From IMG/VR virus record IMGVR_UViG_3300022690_001586, positions 1-48,306 of that record: a stretch of 48,306 bases of DNA. The stretch is one strand, 5' to 3'. Of the stretch, positions 31,599-38,090 are shown piece after piece. The translations under genes were made by a program, and so were the position numbers. The notes beneath the pieces were generated by a model. It was given only the letters and a program-made list of their open reading frames with translations. It had not been told where the DNA came from and made no database searches. Numbering within the stretch: position 1 is the first letter of the stretch; each line of letters begins with the position of its first letter. Source of the DNA: a virus.

Positions 31599-31776
31599 TA
31601 CTTGCTTCTTGGTTATTGAATATTTGTTCACATTCTAATTTACTTAATGTAGTTGCTGGAAGTCTAGCAAAAACTTTTGCAAATGCACCTGTTATAGTAA
31701 CTCCTTGAATAGAATTAAAATCTTCAGATCCGAATTCAGGAGTTGGAACTTTTGGTATAATAGGCATTTTAATCAT
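31588..31776 (-). CDS. Small unknown protein
   Basis: 62 residues (MIKMPIIPKVPTPEFGSEDFNSIQGVTITGAFAKVFARLPATTLSKLECEQIFNNQEASITL). A CTTTATATAG TATA box lies 20-28 bp before the ATG, which supports a leaderless gene. Convergent with the chain on the other strand. Confidence 0.55.
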   Translation of the reverse strand: MIKMPIIPKVPTPEFGSEDFNSIQGVTITGAFAKVFARLPATTLSKLECEQIFNNQEASITL

Positions 31777-31809
31777 ATTCTGTACTATAATTTACTATAT
31801 AAAGATTGC

Positions 31810-32415
31810 TTAAAAGTTTTTACCATGTGCCTCATAATGACAAGGTTTGCATAGAGTTATTCCATTATTGACATTTAAGCTTAATTCCGGGAAATATTTC
31901 TTATGTAATATATGATGAGCTTCTATATTTTCAGTAGAATTACAAATTATACATTTATTACCATCTCGTTTTTTTATAGTTTTTGACCAACTTAGTAAAG
32001 CATATAAATATTCCCATGCATTTTTGTTAAATGGTTTACCTATTTTGGTTAACTGTTTTATATTTGATCTTAAAAATATATCAGGATTATTTTCATGATA
32101 TTTTTTATTGTTTTCTTTACGTATTGATGATTTTTCGTATTTTTTTATATTTTTTCTACCTTTTAGTGACTCTCTATATTTTTTCTGAGATTCTTTACCT
32201 ATTGGTGATTGAAAGTATATTTTTAGTATTTCTTTACGTTTTGATGAATTATTATATTCTTTATGATATTCTTTATATTTTAGTGAATTCTTGTATTTTT
32301 TCGCAGATGCTTTACCTTTTGGTGTTTTACCACGTTCTTTATTATAATGTTTTTGACATAATCCTTTAGCAAAATATGGTTCATTACAACCATCTTCAGA
32401 ACAAGTTCTCATCAT
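31810..32415 (-). CDS. HNH endonuclease with internal repeats
   Basis: 201 residues. N-terminal zinc site CSEDGCNEPYFAKGLCQKHY. Residues about 30-115 are a run of short repeats of the type SxxxKExxKKYxxS, basic and probably DNA-contacting. The C-terminal HNH domain has CIICNSTENIEAHHILHKKYFPELSLNVNNGITLCKPCHYEAH: HH, N and H with two CxxC pairs. It looks like a free-standing homing endonuclease. Its start overlaps the preceding zinc-ribbon gene. Confidence 0.75.
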   Translation of the reverse strand: MMRTCSEDGCNEPYFAKGLCQKHYNKERGKTPKGKASAKKYKNSLKYKEYHKEYNNSSKRKEILKIYFQSPIGKESQKKYRESLKGRKNIKKYEKSSIRKENNKKYHENNPDIFLRSNIKQLTKIGKPFNKNAWEYLYALLSWSKTIKKRDGNKCIICNSTENIEAHHILHKKYFPELSLNVNNGITLCKPCHYEAHGKNF

Positions 32416-32594
32416 TTATACCTTCTATTTCGGGGTTTGGTTCTAAGAATGTAGTTACAACAAGGGCAATTAACAGAGTCAACATTCATATAAATAGAAC
32501 ATATTTGACACCTTTTTTGTCCTGATTCATATCTTCCTATTCCATTAGGTTTAAGTGCTTTATGCTTTACACATTCTACACCTTTACAACTCAT
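32412..32594 (-). CDS. Thaumarchaeal-type zinc ribbon
   Basis: 60 residues. CVKHKALKPNGIGRYESGQKRCQICSIYMNVDSVNCPCCNYILRTKPRNRRYK. The RCxxC...CPCC...LRTKPR ending is a signature I associate with abundant small marine Thaumarchaeota proteins. It recurs at the C-terminus of the 46662-47138 protein. Overlaps both neighbours (ATGA links). Confidence 0.6.
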   Translation of the reverse strand: MSCKGVECVKHKALKPNGIGRYESGQKRCQICSIYMNVDSVNCPCCNYILRTKPRNRRYK

Positions 32595-32701
32595 CTATCA
32601 TCAATCTCCGTTAATTGGGTTTCACCATCTTTTGAAAAATCTAGGCCATACCCATTGATTTCAACGTGTCCGTTTTTATTCCATGTTACTTCTATTTGCA
32701 T
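32591..32701 (-). CDS. Small acidic protein with the duplicated promoter
   Basis: 36 residues (MQIEVTWNKNGHVEINGYGLDFSKDGETQLTEIDDR). Its promoter, 32711-32742, is repeated almost exactly at 47845-47876. Stop overlaps the next start (ATGA). Confidence 0.5.
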   Translation of the reverse strand: MQIEVTWNKNGHVEINGYGLDFSKDGETQLTEIDDR

Positions 32702-32710
32702 AATGTGTAA

Positions 32711-32742
32711 TATTAGTTATTTAATATATATCTTTCTACTAA
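32711..32742 (-). promoter_or_regulatory. Duplicated promoter, copy 1
   Basis: 32 bp, read on the minus strand with a TATATATTAAA box about 20-28 bp before the start at 32701. It differs at one base from 47845-47876. Confidence 0.65.
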
Positions 32743-33053
32743 TTGTATATATTGGTATTATCTGGTTCTTTTTCAGGTTGAGGCATTGTTGTTATATTGT
32801 ATTTTTTTAATATATCTGGATGTTTACTTTGATCTGGTTCCCGATTAAGTTCTACCATACATTTTATATTGGTTAGTAATAAATTTTTACCCCCAGTTTT
32901 ATAGGCCATCTCGCGGGCATTTATTAGATTCAAACGAAAAGAAAGTTCAATAAATACACTTTCTCTTTCAGTAAGAGAATTAAGAAAATCATGAAACTCT
33001 AACCACTCATCACCATAAAACTTGTGTTCTGATTCATATGGTAATTTTTCCAT
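32739..33053 (-). CDS. Unknown helical protein
   Basis: 104 residues (FYGDEWLEFHDFLNSLTERESVFIELSFRLNLINAREMAYKTGGKNLLLTNIKCMVELNREPDQSKHPDILKKYNI...). Its coding end overlaps the duplicated promoter of the next gene. Preceded by an AT-rich promoter and the palindromic gap 33054-33276. Not recognised. Confidence 0.55.
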   Translation of the reverse strand: MEKLPYESEHKFYGDEWLEFHDFLNSLTERESVFIELSFRLNLINAREMAYKTGGKNLLLTNIKCMVELNREPDQSKHPDILKKYNITTMPQPEKEPDNTNIYN

Positions 33054-33097
33054 ATAACGTTTATTTATAATACTTTATTTAAATATATCCACTCTAT

Positions 33098-33138
33098 GAT
33101 ATTTCGCATAACTGAGAGTCGCATAATTGCGAAATATC
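33098..33138. promoter_or_regulatory. Inverted repeat GATATTTCGCA / TGCGAAATATC
   Basis: 11-bp perfect arms at 33098-33108 and 33128-33138 with a 19-bp spacer. The TTTCGCA/TGCGAAA core recurs at 47945-47970. A candidate binding site for a dimeric regulator or replication protein. Confidence 0.55.
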
Positions 33139-33212
33139 CACTCATTGTTAGTAATAGTGTCCGATTTGTGATGTAAAACATTCCCGTTAGGGATAAATCA
33201 GACATATAAAGG

Positions 33213-33276
33213 TATACCAATTGGTATATATACTAAATGGTATATAGGTACCACTAGTTTCTATAGGTACCTATAG
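33213..33276. promoter_or_regulatory. Palindrome cluster TATACCAATTGGTATA and CTATAGGTACCTATAG
   Basis: Two perfect 16-bp palindromes (33213-33228 and 33261-33276), with a third TATAGGTACC half-site at 33243-33252. The cluster ends at the stop codon of the minus-strand gene 33277-33948. A TGTCCGATTT / AAATCAGACA imperfect hairpin lies just left of it (about 33158-33205). Confidence 0.55.
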
Positions 33277-33948
33277 TTACACTATTTCTTTAGATTTTGT
33301 ATTAATTGTAGCAATATTTCTTTTCAAAGATATTGTTATTTGTGTTCTTAGAAGATTATCTTTAATGAAAACACGTACATTTTCTGTTATATTAAAATTC
33401 TCATTAACTGCTATACTATTTACTACAGCATGATTTACTGTTTCTGTTATATTAACATCTTCATCAACTGTATTATTTAGGCTTAAGAGGGTATTAACTT
33501 GTTCTTCTATAGAAACATTTTCATTTACTGGTAAATTAAATCTTCTAGATCTATTAACTATTTCTGTTATGGTAACACTCTCATCTATTATCTTTCTTAA
33601 TTGTGGAGTTGGTTCTGTATTTTCTGTTATATTAATACCCTCATTTACAGGTTGTAGAATATCCAGGAATGTGATTACTTGTTCTGAAATTGTAATATTT
33701 TCATCAATTGGTAATTTATTATCCAAGAATGAATTTATTTGCTCTGTTATGGTAATATTTTCATTAATTATACCCTGGAAGGTTAATAATAAATTAATTG
33801 ATTCTGTTATGGTAACATTCTCATCTACTGGTACTCCAAAACTGAGAGCTGAATTAACCTGTTCTGTTATATCTATATTCTCACTGAATTGTTTTTGAGA
33901 TTGGTCCAAAAACTGTACAATAGAATGAGTATGAGATATTGCTACCAT
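33277..33948 (-). CDS. Protein of about ten ENVTITE repeats
   Basis: 223 residues when started at 33948 (MVAISHTHSIVQFLDQSQKQFSENIDITEQVN...). A unit of about 20 residues, v.EN(V/I)(T/N)ITEqvN........, repeats about nine or ten times, predicting a beta-solenoid or stacked beta-hairpin rod. The last 30 residues (RTQITISLKRNIATINTKSKEIV) are basic. Similar DSVTISD-like repeats occur in large thaumarchaeal surface proteins. No signal peptide is evident, so a virion fibre is more likely than a secreted protein. Divergent from the fibre block at 33982. Confidence 0.65.
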   Translation of the reverse strand: MVAISHTHSIVQFLDQSQKQFSENIDITEQVNSALSFGVPVDENVTITESINLLLTFQGIINENITITEQINSFLDNKLPIDENITISEQVITFLDILQPVNEGINITENTEPTPQLRKIIDESVTITEIVNRSRRFNLPVNENVSIEEQVNTLLSLNNTVDEDVNITETVNHAVVNSIAVNENFNITENVRVFIKDNLLRTQITISLKRNIATINTKSKEIV

Positions 33949-33981
33949 GAAACTTTTATATATTACTAATTTAAAAGAATT
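33949..33981. promoter_or_regulatory. 33-bp divergent promoter
   Basis: Only 33 bp separate start codons at 33948 (-) and 33982 (+). TTTATATATTA serves the plus gene and CTTTTAAATTAG (minus strand) can serve the other; the two boxes interleave. Confidence 0.55.
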
Positions 33982-34356
33982 ATGCCCGATTTTTCCGAAT
34001 CTCGTACCCAATATTCTAATGAGTCACATACTCAGGTAAATAACCTAAATGAGCAAATTGTACAGGAATTTACCAATTTACGTGATAGTATTCATATAGA
34101 TATGGATCTTGATACAATTGGAGAAAATATAATAGTAAAGATATTTGAAAAGGTTGATGGAACTAATTATACTCAGGTGAGGGATGCTTTATTTGATCCT
34201 ACATATGTTACTGGTGATTTTGATGATGATATAAAAATAGTGGAAGTAGATCTTAATGGTGGAGGCCAGGATATGAAATTAACACTTCAAAGTGTTGTTT
34301 TAGAGGGTAGTAATGTAATAGTACCATTTACATTTTCTATATTTAGCAGACCATAA
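33982..34356 (+). CDS. Fibre/baseplate-like protein, short paralogue
   Basis: 124 residues. N-terminus MPDFSESRTQYSNESHTQVNNLNEQIVQEFTNLRD and the central VKIFEKVDGTNYTQVRDALFDP closely parallel the next gene (MPDFKEERTQVFSEIHVHDNN...VKEFIGLRG; IKIQEKTDGTNYR). Both end their shared part with a D(M/I)KLT(L/F)QS..(L/A)EG strand. Beta-rich, so probably virion-associated. Cotranscribed with the larger paralogue. Confidence 0.55.
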   Translation: MPDFSESRTQYSNESHTQVNNLNEQIVQEFTNLRDSIHIDMDLDTIGENIIVKIFEKVDGTNYTQVRDALFDPTYVTGDFDDDIKIVEVDLNGGGQDMKLTLQSVVLEGSNVIVPFTFSIFSRP

Positions 34357-34387
34357 TTCTTTTAAAGATCCTAATATAAATGTATGT

Positions 34388-35548
34388 ATGCCTGATTTTA
34401 AAGAAGAACGTACCCAAGTTTTTAGTGAAATCCATGTTCATGATAATAATACAGCAGAGCATGTAGTAAAAGAATTCATAGGTTTGAGGGGAGTAAATAT
34501 TATTAGTTGTGATTTAACAGAAATAACAAAGGATTTACAGATTAAAATCCAGGAAAAAACAGACGGTACAAATTATCGTATAAAGGCATTTAAAACTTTT
34601 GATCAGGCAAGATTTGAAATTGATGCAGTTGCAGATAATGGCGGGAAGGCACAATATCAAACTACCTCACCACATGGATTATCTATAGATGATACTGTAA
34701 TTACGCGGAATTTTACTACTATTACATCATACAATACAATTGATACGGTATCAGTAATACTAGATACAACACACTTTGAATTAACTAATGTAAATTTTGA
34801 TACTAGTACGGATACAGGATATGTAGTAACACCATCTACAGCTAATGATTATAGATTTGGTACACAGACTATAGTAGCTGTTCTGCAGGGTACAGGTAAT
34901 GATATTAAATTAACATTTCAAAGCCCGGTAGCTGAGGGAGCAAACAGAAATGTACCATTAACCATAAGAGAGACTATTCCTATTGAAGATTCAGGAAGCG
35001 GTACAAATATAATTAATAAAAAATGTACTCTATTAGGATCAGATACACATGCAGCTATACTATCAGGTGCAGTTGCAGGAGTAGATCCTGTAAATCAATT
35101 ATTATATACCACCCCTATTGGTAGTGGTGGGAGTACTGTATTTGATAATGTAGAAACTATATTCACTTCAAGAATATTGGTAGCAACTTCTCCAATCAAC
35201 AAAGGATTTTGGCGAATTACACAAGGCATAGATTTTAACAATCCTGGATTTAAACCACAAACAATTAGAATTAGAGAAGATGATGTGAATGGAACAATAC
35301 TTGCCACCGTTGTTATTACTACCTCTCCTAATACAATTATTATTACTGCCAACCTAACAAATCAACCAGTAGGAAATAAAACATATGTTGGTACAATTCA
35401 AAATACTCTTAATGATCCACCAAATGATTTTTACAGACTTCATACAGAAGCGACTTCCGTTATATACATTGTAGATATTAATGATACTCATGCTGCTGCT
35501 TTAGGTGGTAGTAACACTCAAAGAACCACTAATGAGAGTATTCTATAG
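34388..35548 (+). CDS. Fibre/baseplate-like protein, long paralogue with FCCH-like insertion
   Basis: 386 residues. Residues 1-65 and about 155-195 match the 124-residue paralogue. Between them (about 80-150) lies a TSPHGLSIDDTVITRNFTTITSYNTIDTVSVILDTTHFELTNV unit of the SPHGL.vgD.V type also present in the large fibre at 484. The C-terminal half is a separate beta domain (LLYTTPIGSGGSTVFDNVETIFTSRILVATSPINKGFWRITQGIDFNNPG...). The insertion into a duplicated gene shows modular fibre evolution. Confidence 0.55.
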   Translation: MPDFKEERTQVFSEIHVHDNNTAEHVVKEFIGLRGVNIISCDLTEITKDLQIKIQEKTDGTNYRIKAFKTFDQARFEIDAVADNGGKAQYQTTSPHGLSIDDTVITRNFTTITSYNTIDTVSVILDTTHFELTNVNFDTSTDTGYVVTPSTANDYRFGTQTIVAVLQGTGNDIKLTFQSPVAEGANRNVPLTIRETIPIEDSGSGTNIINKKCTLLGSDTHAAILSGAVAGVDPVNQLLYTTPIGSGGSTVFDNVETIFTSRILVATSPINKGFWRITQGIDFNNPGFKPQTIRIREDDVNGTILATVVITTSPNTIIITANLTNQPVGNKTYVGTIQNTLNDPPNDFYRLHTEATSVIYIVDINDTHAAALGGSNTQRTTNESIL

Positions 35549-35551
35549 AAA

Positions 35552-35561
35552 TTCCGCGGAA
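35552..35561. promoter_or_regulatory. Palindrome TTCCGCGGAA
   Basis: Lies 32 bp before the ATG at 35594 and just upstream of the box AATCTTTAAATAATG. Same placement as at 16257, 37512 and 38314. Confidence 0.55.
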
Positions 35562-35593
35562 AATCTTTAAATAATGATACCATATATAAATGT

Positions 35594-35926
35594 ATGGCAC
35601 TTCTAAGAGCATTTGGTACTACAGTTCTTTCTACTACTAATGATTTTGATCTTTTTACATCTCAAACAGGTTTAAAACATTATAGTACTTTTATATTTTT
35701 ACATAATCTGGTTGTTGATAGTATTGTATCTATCACAGTTCAAGTATTTGATCCAAACCCAACAGCAGAATTAAGAAATTATGATTTTCAGGAATTTAGG
35801 GGAGTACAAGGTGTTCCTGCATTATATTCTCCATTTGTACCGTCTGAAGGTGGATATAATATAATAGCTAAAAGAAGTAGTTCTAGTCCAATTACACTCA
35901 CTTGGTCAAGGTTTGAAGCAATATGA
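35594..35926 (+). CDS. Small beta-rich virion-like protein
   Basis: 110 residues (MALLRAFGTTVLSTTNDFDLFTSQTGLKHYSTFIFLHNLVVDSIVSITVQVFDPNPTAELRNYDFQEFRGVQGVPALYSPFVPSEGGYNIIAKRSSSSPITLTWSRFEAI). A single sandwich domain, suited to a baseplate or decoration subunit. Overlaps the next start by four bases (ATGA). Confidence 0.5.
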   Translation: MALLRAFGTTVLSTTNDFDLFTSQTGLKHYSTFIFLHNLVVDSIVSITVQVFDPNPTAELRNYDFQEFRGVQGVPALYSPFVPSEGGYNIIAKRSSSSPITLTWSRFEAI

Positions 35927-36282
35927 GTACTGTTCGTGAACAGTTTGATGCTACACTGGAAGTAAGTGTTGGTACAAAAAAAGTAATGTCCTTAATTATT
36001 GAAGATCCTGAAACCGGGGAACCTATAGATATGTCTGATAGTGAAATTTATAATACTGCGAAATTTATAATTACTCGACCTGATAAATCACTTGTTGGAC
36101 CTGTATTAACTGTTACATATGTAGATAGGCCAAACGGATTAGTTGAATTCCTGGTAGAAACTGGAACTGACAAGACTACTATAATAGAAAACGCGGGGAA
36201 TTGGTTGGGAACAGTTCAGTTTATTAATATTACTACAGATATTATTGATCAAAGAAAGATGAACTTTAATATACTATCTTGA
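35923..36282 (+). CDS. BppU-like baseplate protein candidate
   Basis: 119 residues: REQFDATLEVSVGTKKVMSLIIEDPETGEPIDMSDSEIYNTAKFIITRPDKSLVGPVLTVTYVDRPNGLVEFLVETGTDKTTIIENAGNWLGTVQFINITTD. The order of strands around DPETGEPIDLS...A.F.I..PDGS, then a G.V.f.l......t....G.w...V.f pattern, is that of small domains at the base of phage receptor-binding complexes. Coupled by ATGA to the preceding gene. Confidence 0.5.
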   Translation: MSTVREQFDATLEVSVGTKKVMSLIIEDPETGEPIDMSDSEIYNTAKFIITRPDKSLVGPVLTVTYVDRPNGLVEFLVETGTDKTTIIENAGNWLGTVQFINITTDIIDQRKMNFNILS

Positions 36283-36406
36283 ATAATATTTTTCCCTTAT
36301 ATAACATTGTTTCATTAACAATTGTATCTTTTTGAGTCCAACCACCAGTAAAATATTTTACGACCAATTCAACTTCCTGTTTGTTGTGTTTTATTCGTAC
36401 ACTCAT
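36266..36406 (-). CDS. Small unknown protein, end of the leftward micro-operon
   Basis: 46 residues (MSVRIKHNKQEVELVVKYFTGGWTQKDTIVNETMLYKGKILFKIVY). It begins inside the preceding zinc-ribbon gene (38-base overlap) and ends inside the opposite-strand baseplate gene. Support is modest. Confidence 0.4.
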   Translation of the reverse strand: MSVRIKHNKQEVELVVKYFTGGWTQKDTIVNETMLYKGKILFKIVY

Positions 36407-36626
36407 CACAAGTTTCCTCAATTATCCAATCTTTAGAAAATCCTAAATCCTTGCCACATCTTTCACATATTCTAGGAATCATTACTCCCTCTGAACCGTT
36501 TTCTTTATCGGTATTTTTTGGATGTTTAGAAGTTAATGTAATGTCAAACAATCCTTCCTTTATTTTATGCATATCCTTAATACACCAAGGACAAACAAAC
36601 TCATGGCTGTTTGTGTACATGTACAA
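36369..36626 (-). CDS. Three-knuckle zinc protein
   Basis: 85 residues from a TTG, or 83 from an ATG two codons on. CPWC...CERCGKDLG...CDEC (about 12-15, 54-57, 74-77) gives three CxxC knuckles around a TLTSKHPKNTDKENG loop. Likely binds one or two zinc ions and nucleic acid. Confidence 0.6.
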   Translation of the reverse strand: MYMYTNSHEFVCPWCIKDMHKIKEGLFDITLTSKHPKNTDKENGSEGVMIPRICERCGKDLGFSKDWIIEETCDECTNKTQQTGS

Positions 36627-36642
36627 CGTAATAATTCAGTTG

Positions 36643-36753
36643 TCATGTGCGAGCCACCAACAATATTAATAGTACAGTGAATATGATTCCACCACCAATT
36701 AATATAAAATTAAATTTACTTTTCAATGGTGGACCAACTTTCTCTGAACTCAT
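36643..36753 (-). CDS. Single-TM micro-protein
   Basis: 36 residues (MSSEKVGPPLKSKFNFILIGGGIIFTVLLILLVART). A basic N-terminal part then one membrane helix (about 16-34). ATGA overlap with the upstream gene. Could be a holin-like or anchor peptide. Confidence 0.55.
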   Translation of the reverse strand: MSSEKVGPPLKSKFNFILIGGGIIFTVLLILLVART

Positions 36754-36890
36754 GTCAAACCTTCCCTCGATACTGTTTTGCAGAACTCACGTTTACGATA
36801 AACGGGTAGTACAAATATTCTAAATATTCTACGAAGTAAACAATGTTTCCTACAACAAACAATATAGTGAGTTTTTAACCAATCTATCAT
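36750..36890 (-). CDS. Small basic protein
   Basis: 46 residues (MIDWLKTHYIVCCRKHCLLRRIFRIFVLPVYRKREFCKTVSREGLT), strongly basic and Cys-containing. Overlaps both neighbours by the ATGA pattern, which supports translation. Confidence 0.5.
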   Translation of the reverse strand: MIDWLKTHYIVCCRKHCLLRRIFRIFVLPVYRKREFCKTVSREGLT

Positions 36891-37198
36891 GAATTTTCTA
36901 CCTCAAATGTCTTTCTGAAATGTGAGTTACGAAAATGACTCCAAATTATTTGATTATCAAAAAACCATTCTACAGGATTAGTTAGGTATAATTCATATTT
37001 TGTTTGTTCATCTTCTGAATTTTTACATTCTCTTTGTGCTAATTCAGGTATTTTTTTCCAACCATGTGATCTAATCATGTGTTTTCTGATTGATTCGGGG
37101 TTGTTTTGTACTTCATCTCTGCATGGATTAGGATCTTTATCATTCCATTTTAATTCCATGTGACAAAATAACATTGTTTCACTATTCATTCTATGCAT
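36887..37198 (-). CDS. C2H2-like zinc-finger protein
   Basis: 103 residues. CHMELKWNDKDPNPCRDEVQNNPESIRKHMIRSHGW fits C..C with HxxxxH (about 12-47). The acidic C-terminal half is not recognised (TKYELYLTNPVEWFFDNQIIWSHFRNSHFRKTF). Joined by short overlaps to genes on both sides. Confidence 0.55.
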   Translation of the reverse strand: MHRMNSETMLFCHMELKWNDKDPNPCRDEVQNNPESIRKHMIRSHGWKKIPELAQRECKNSEDEQTKYELYLTNPVEWFFDNQIIWSHFRNSHFRKTFEVENS

Positions 37199-37358
37199 GA
37201 GATTTTCCTCCTGAACCTTTTACCTCAACTGTATTTTTCGAATCTAATTTACAATTATGTGAGGCATAAACTCTTGCTTCGTCAGGATATTCAAAAATTA
37301 CTTTATCCCAATCTAATCCTTGACACCAACAAGTTAAACCGTTATTCAATTCTGTCAT
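37191..37358 (-). CDS. Small unknown protein
   Basis: 55 residues (MTELNNGLTCWCQGLDWDKVIFEYPDEARVYASHNCKLDSKNTVEVKGSGGKSHA). A CWC...C pattern may bind metal. Begins and ends in overlaps with neighbours. Confidence 0.5.
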   Translation of the reverse strand: MTELNNGLTCWCQGLDWDKVIFEYPDEARVYASHNCKLDSKNTVEVKGSGGKSHA

Positions 37359-37477
37359 CTACAACGACTCCATTGTTTTACTTCAACTATCTTACAATTT
37401 TTACAAGTTCGACCATCACCAAGTAAAATATAATCCCAATCATGTGAAATACAGTCTTTTACATTAGTAGAACTCAT
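37355..37477 (-). CDS. Small zinc-knuckle protein, first gene of the leftward micro-operon
   Basis: 40 residues (MSSTNVKDCISHDWDYILLGDGRTCKNCKIVEVKQWSRCR). CxxxHDWD...CKNC suggests one zinc site. A GTATATATTGG box lies about 20-30 bp before the ATG, with TTCCGCGGAA next to it. Confidence 0.55.
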   Translation of the reverse strand: MSSTNVKDCISHDWDYILLGDGRTCKNCKIVEVKQWSRCR

Positions 37478-37511
37478 TAATAATTTAATAATAGTTATCC
37501 AATATATACAT

Positions 37512-37521
37512 TTCCGCGGAA
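37512..37521. promoter_or_regulatory. Palindrome TTCCGCGGAA
   Basis: Lies 34 bp from the start at 37477 (-) and just upstream of its TATA box, and also just before a rightward box GAAATATATTTAC at about 37529. It may govern both directions. Confidence 0.6.
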
Positions 37522-37559
37522 TTTGTAGAAAGAAATATATTTACTAATACCATTATAGT

Positions 37560-37640
37560 AATTGTTGTTTTTGTCGTACAGCATAACAACATGTTTGCAT
37601 AAGGTAAAGGAGGGGAGGGAATACATCCCCCCTTACCTTT
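37560..37640 (+). ncRNA. Candidate structured RNA or terminator with G-rich stem
   Basis: About 25 bp after a TATA-like GAAATATATTTAC. Holds a GTTGTT/AACAAC stem (37564-37569, 37585-37590) and a long purine/pyrimidine stem formed by 37601-37620 and 37626-37639 around a five-base loop, followed by TTTCCTTCTTTTA. Could be a small RNA with a terminator. No reading frame of note. Confidence 0.4.
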
Positions 37641-37669
37641 CCTTCTTTTAACACATTTTCATATATACT

Positions 37670-37696
37670 AAAATGTACCTTATTATGGTACATTTT
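37670..37696. promoter_or_regulatory. Inverted repeat AAAATGTACC / GGTACATTTT
   Basis: Perfect 10-bp arms with a 7-bp spacer, just upstream of the box CATAAATAG that precedes the structured RNA. Shares the GGTACATT core with 43981-43997. Confidence 0.6.
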
Positions 37697-37736
37697 AATA
37701 CAAACCCATAAATAGATCGTAGGTTCTGTCTAGTAG

Positions 37737-37879
37737 TATGGTGTTAAAAAATGGGTGTTGAAAATAATTGTTTAATTCCCGAAAATAAAATTGAGGGTGC
37801 AACATGCCTAAAGAATATCATTAGACTCGTTACGAGCCCTCCATCCCGATTATCGAGAGTTGCACCCCCAAACACCATA
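37737..37879 (+). ncRNA. Candidate nested-stem non-coding RNA, about 143 nt
   Basis: Outer stem TATGGTGTT (37737-37745) pairs perfectly with AACACCATA (37871-37879). An inner stem GGGTGCAAC (37795-37803) pairs with GTTGCACCC (37859-37867) and can be lengthened by three pairs past one A-C mismatch. Inside are a CTCG-TTA-CGAG hairpin (37826-37836) and a weaker one near 37847. A box ATAAATA at 37708-37714 would start transcription at about 37735-37740, exactly at the first stem. No convincing reading frame. It does not fold as tRNA, SRP or RNase P RNA by eye. Confidence 0.55.
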
Positions 37880-37924
37880 AACGCGGGGTGTATTTAATGG
37901 AACAGTCAGAGAAAGAGGTTCAGC

Positions 37925-38008
37925 ATGAGTGATTCAATAGGTTGGGTAATTGTAATAAATCTACAAGCATTAATCTGGATTACAGTATTACGAGGACTTG
38001 GATTATGA
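37925..38008 (+). CDS. Single-TM micro-protein
   Basis: 27 residues (MSDSIGWVIVINLQALIWITVLRGLGL), one hydrophobic helix. The ATG lies 24-36 bp after GTGTATTTAATGG, a leaderless promoter arrangement. An 11-codon frame at 37897 overlaps its start. Confidence 0.4.
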   Translation: MSDSIGWVIVINLQALIWITVLRGLGL

Positions 38009-38090
38009 CACTTGAGGTAGGAGGATAAATAGAAATTCCAAATTTGGGGGAAGATAAATAGAAATATATATCTTCATACAAGGGGTCTAA

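Noticed and set aside
31810-32415. CRISPR-like repeat in the minus-strand gene
   Set aside because: The periodicity is in the protein (SxxxKExxKKY units) and the DNA repeats are imperfect with no spacers; it is a repetitive HNH protein.
33277-33948. Tandem DNA repeats as a CRISPR or satellite
   Set aside because: Repeats follow the reading frame with codon-level variation; they encode protein repeats.
37193-37426. 77-codon plus-strand frame
   Set aside because: Antisense to three overlapping, well-connected minus-strand small genes.
37793-37870. tRNA-like element closed by GGGTGCAAC/GTTGCACCC
   Set aside because: The inner arms do not fit tRNA geometry (no 5+7+5 T arm or anticodon arm); kept as an unclassified structured RNA instead.
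38005-38028. Seven-codon frame MTLEVGG
   Set aside because: Too short and without support beyond a start codon overlap.
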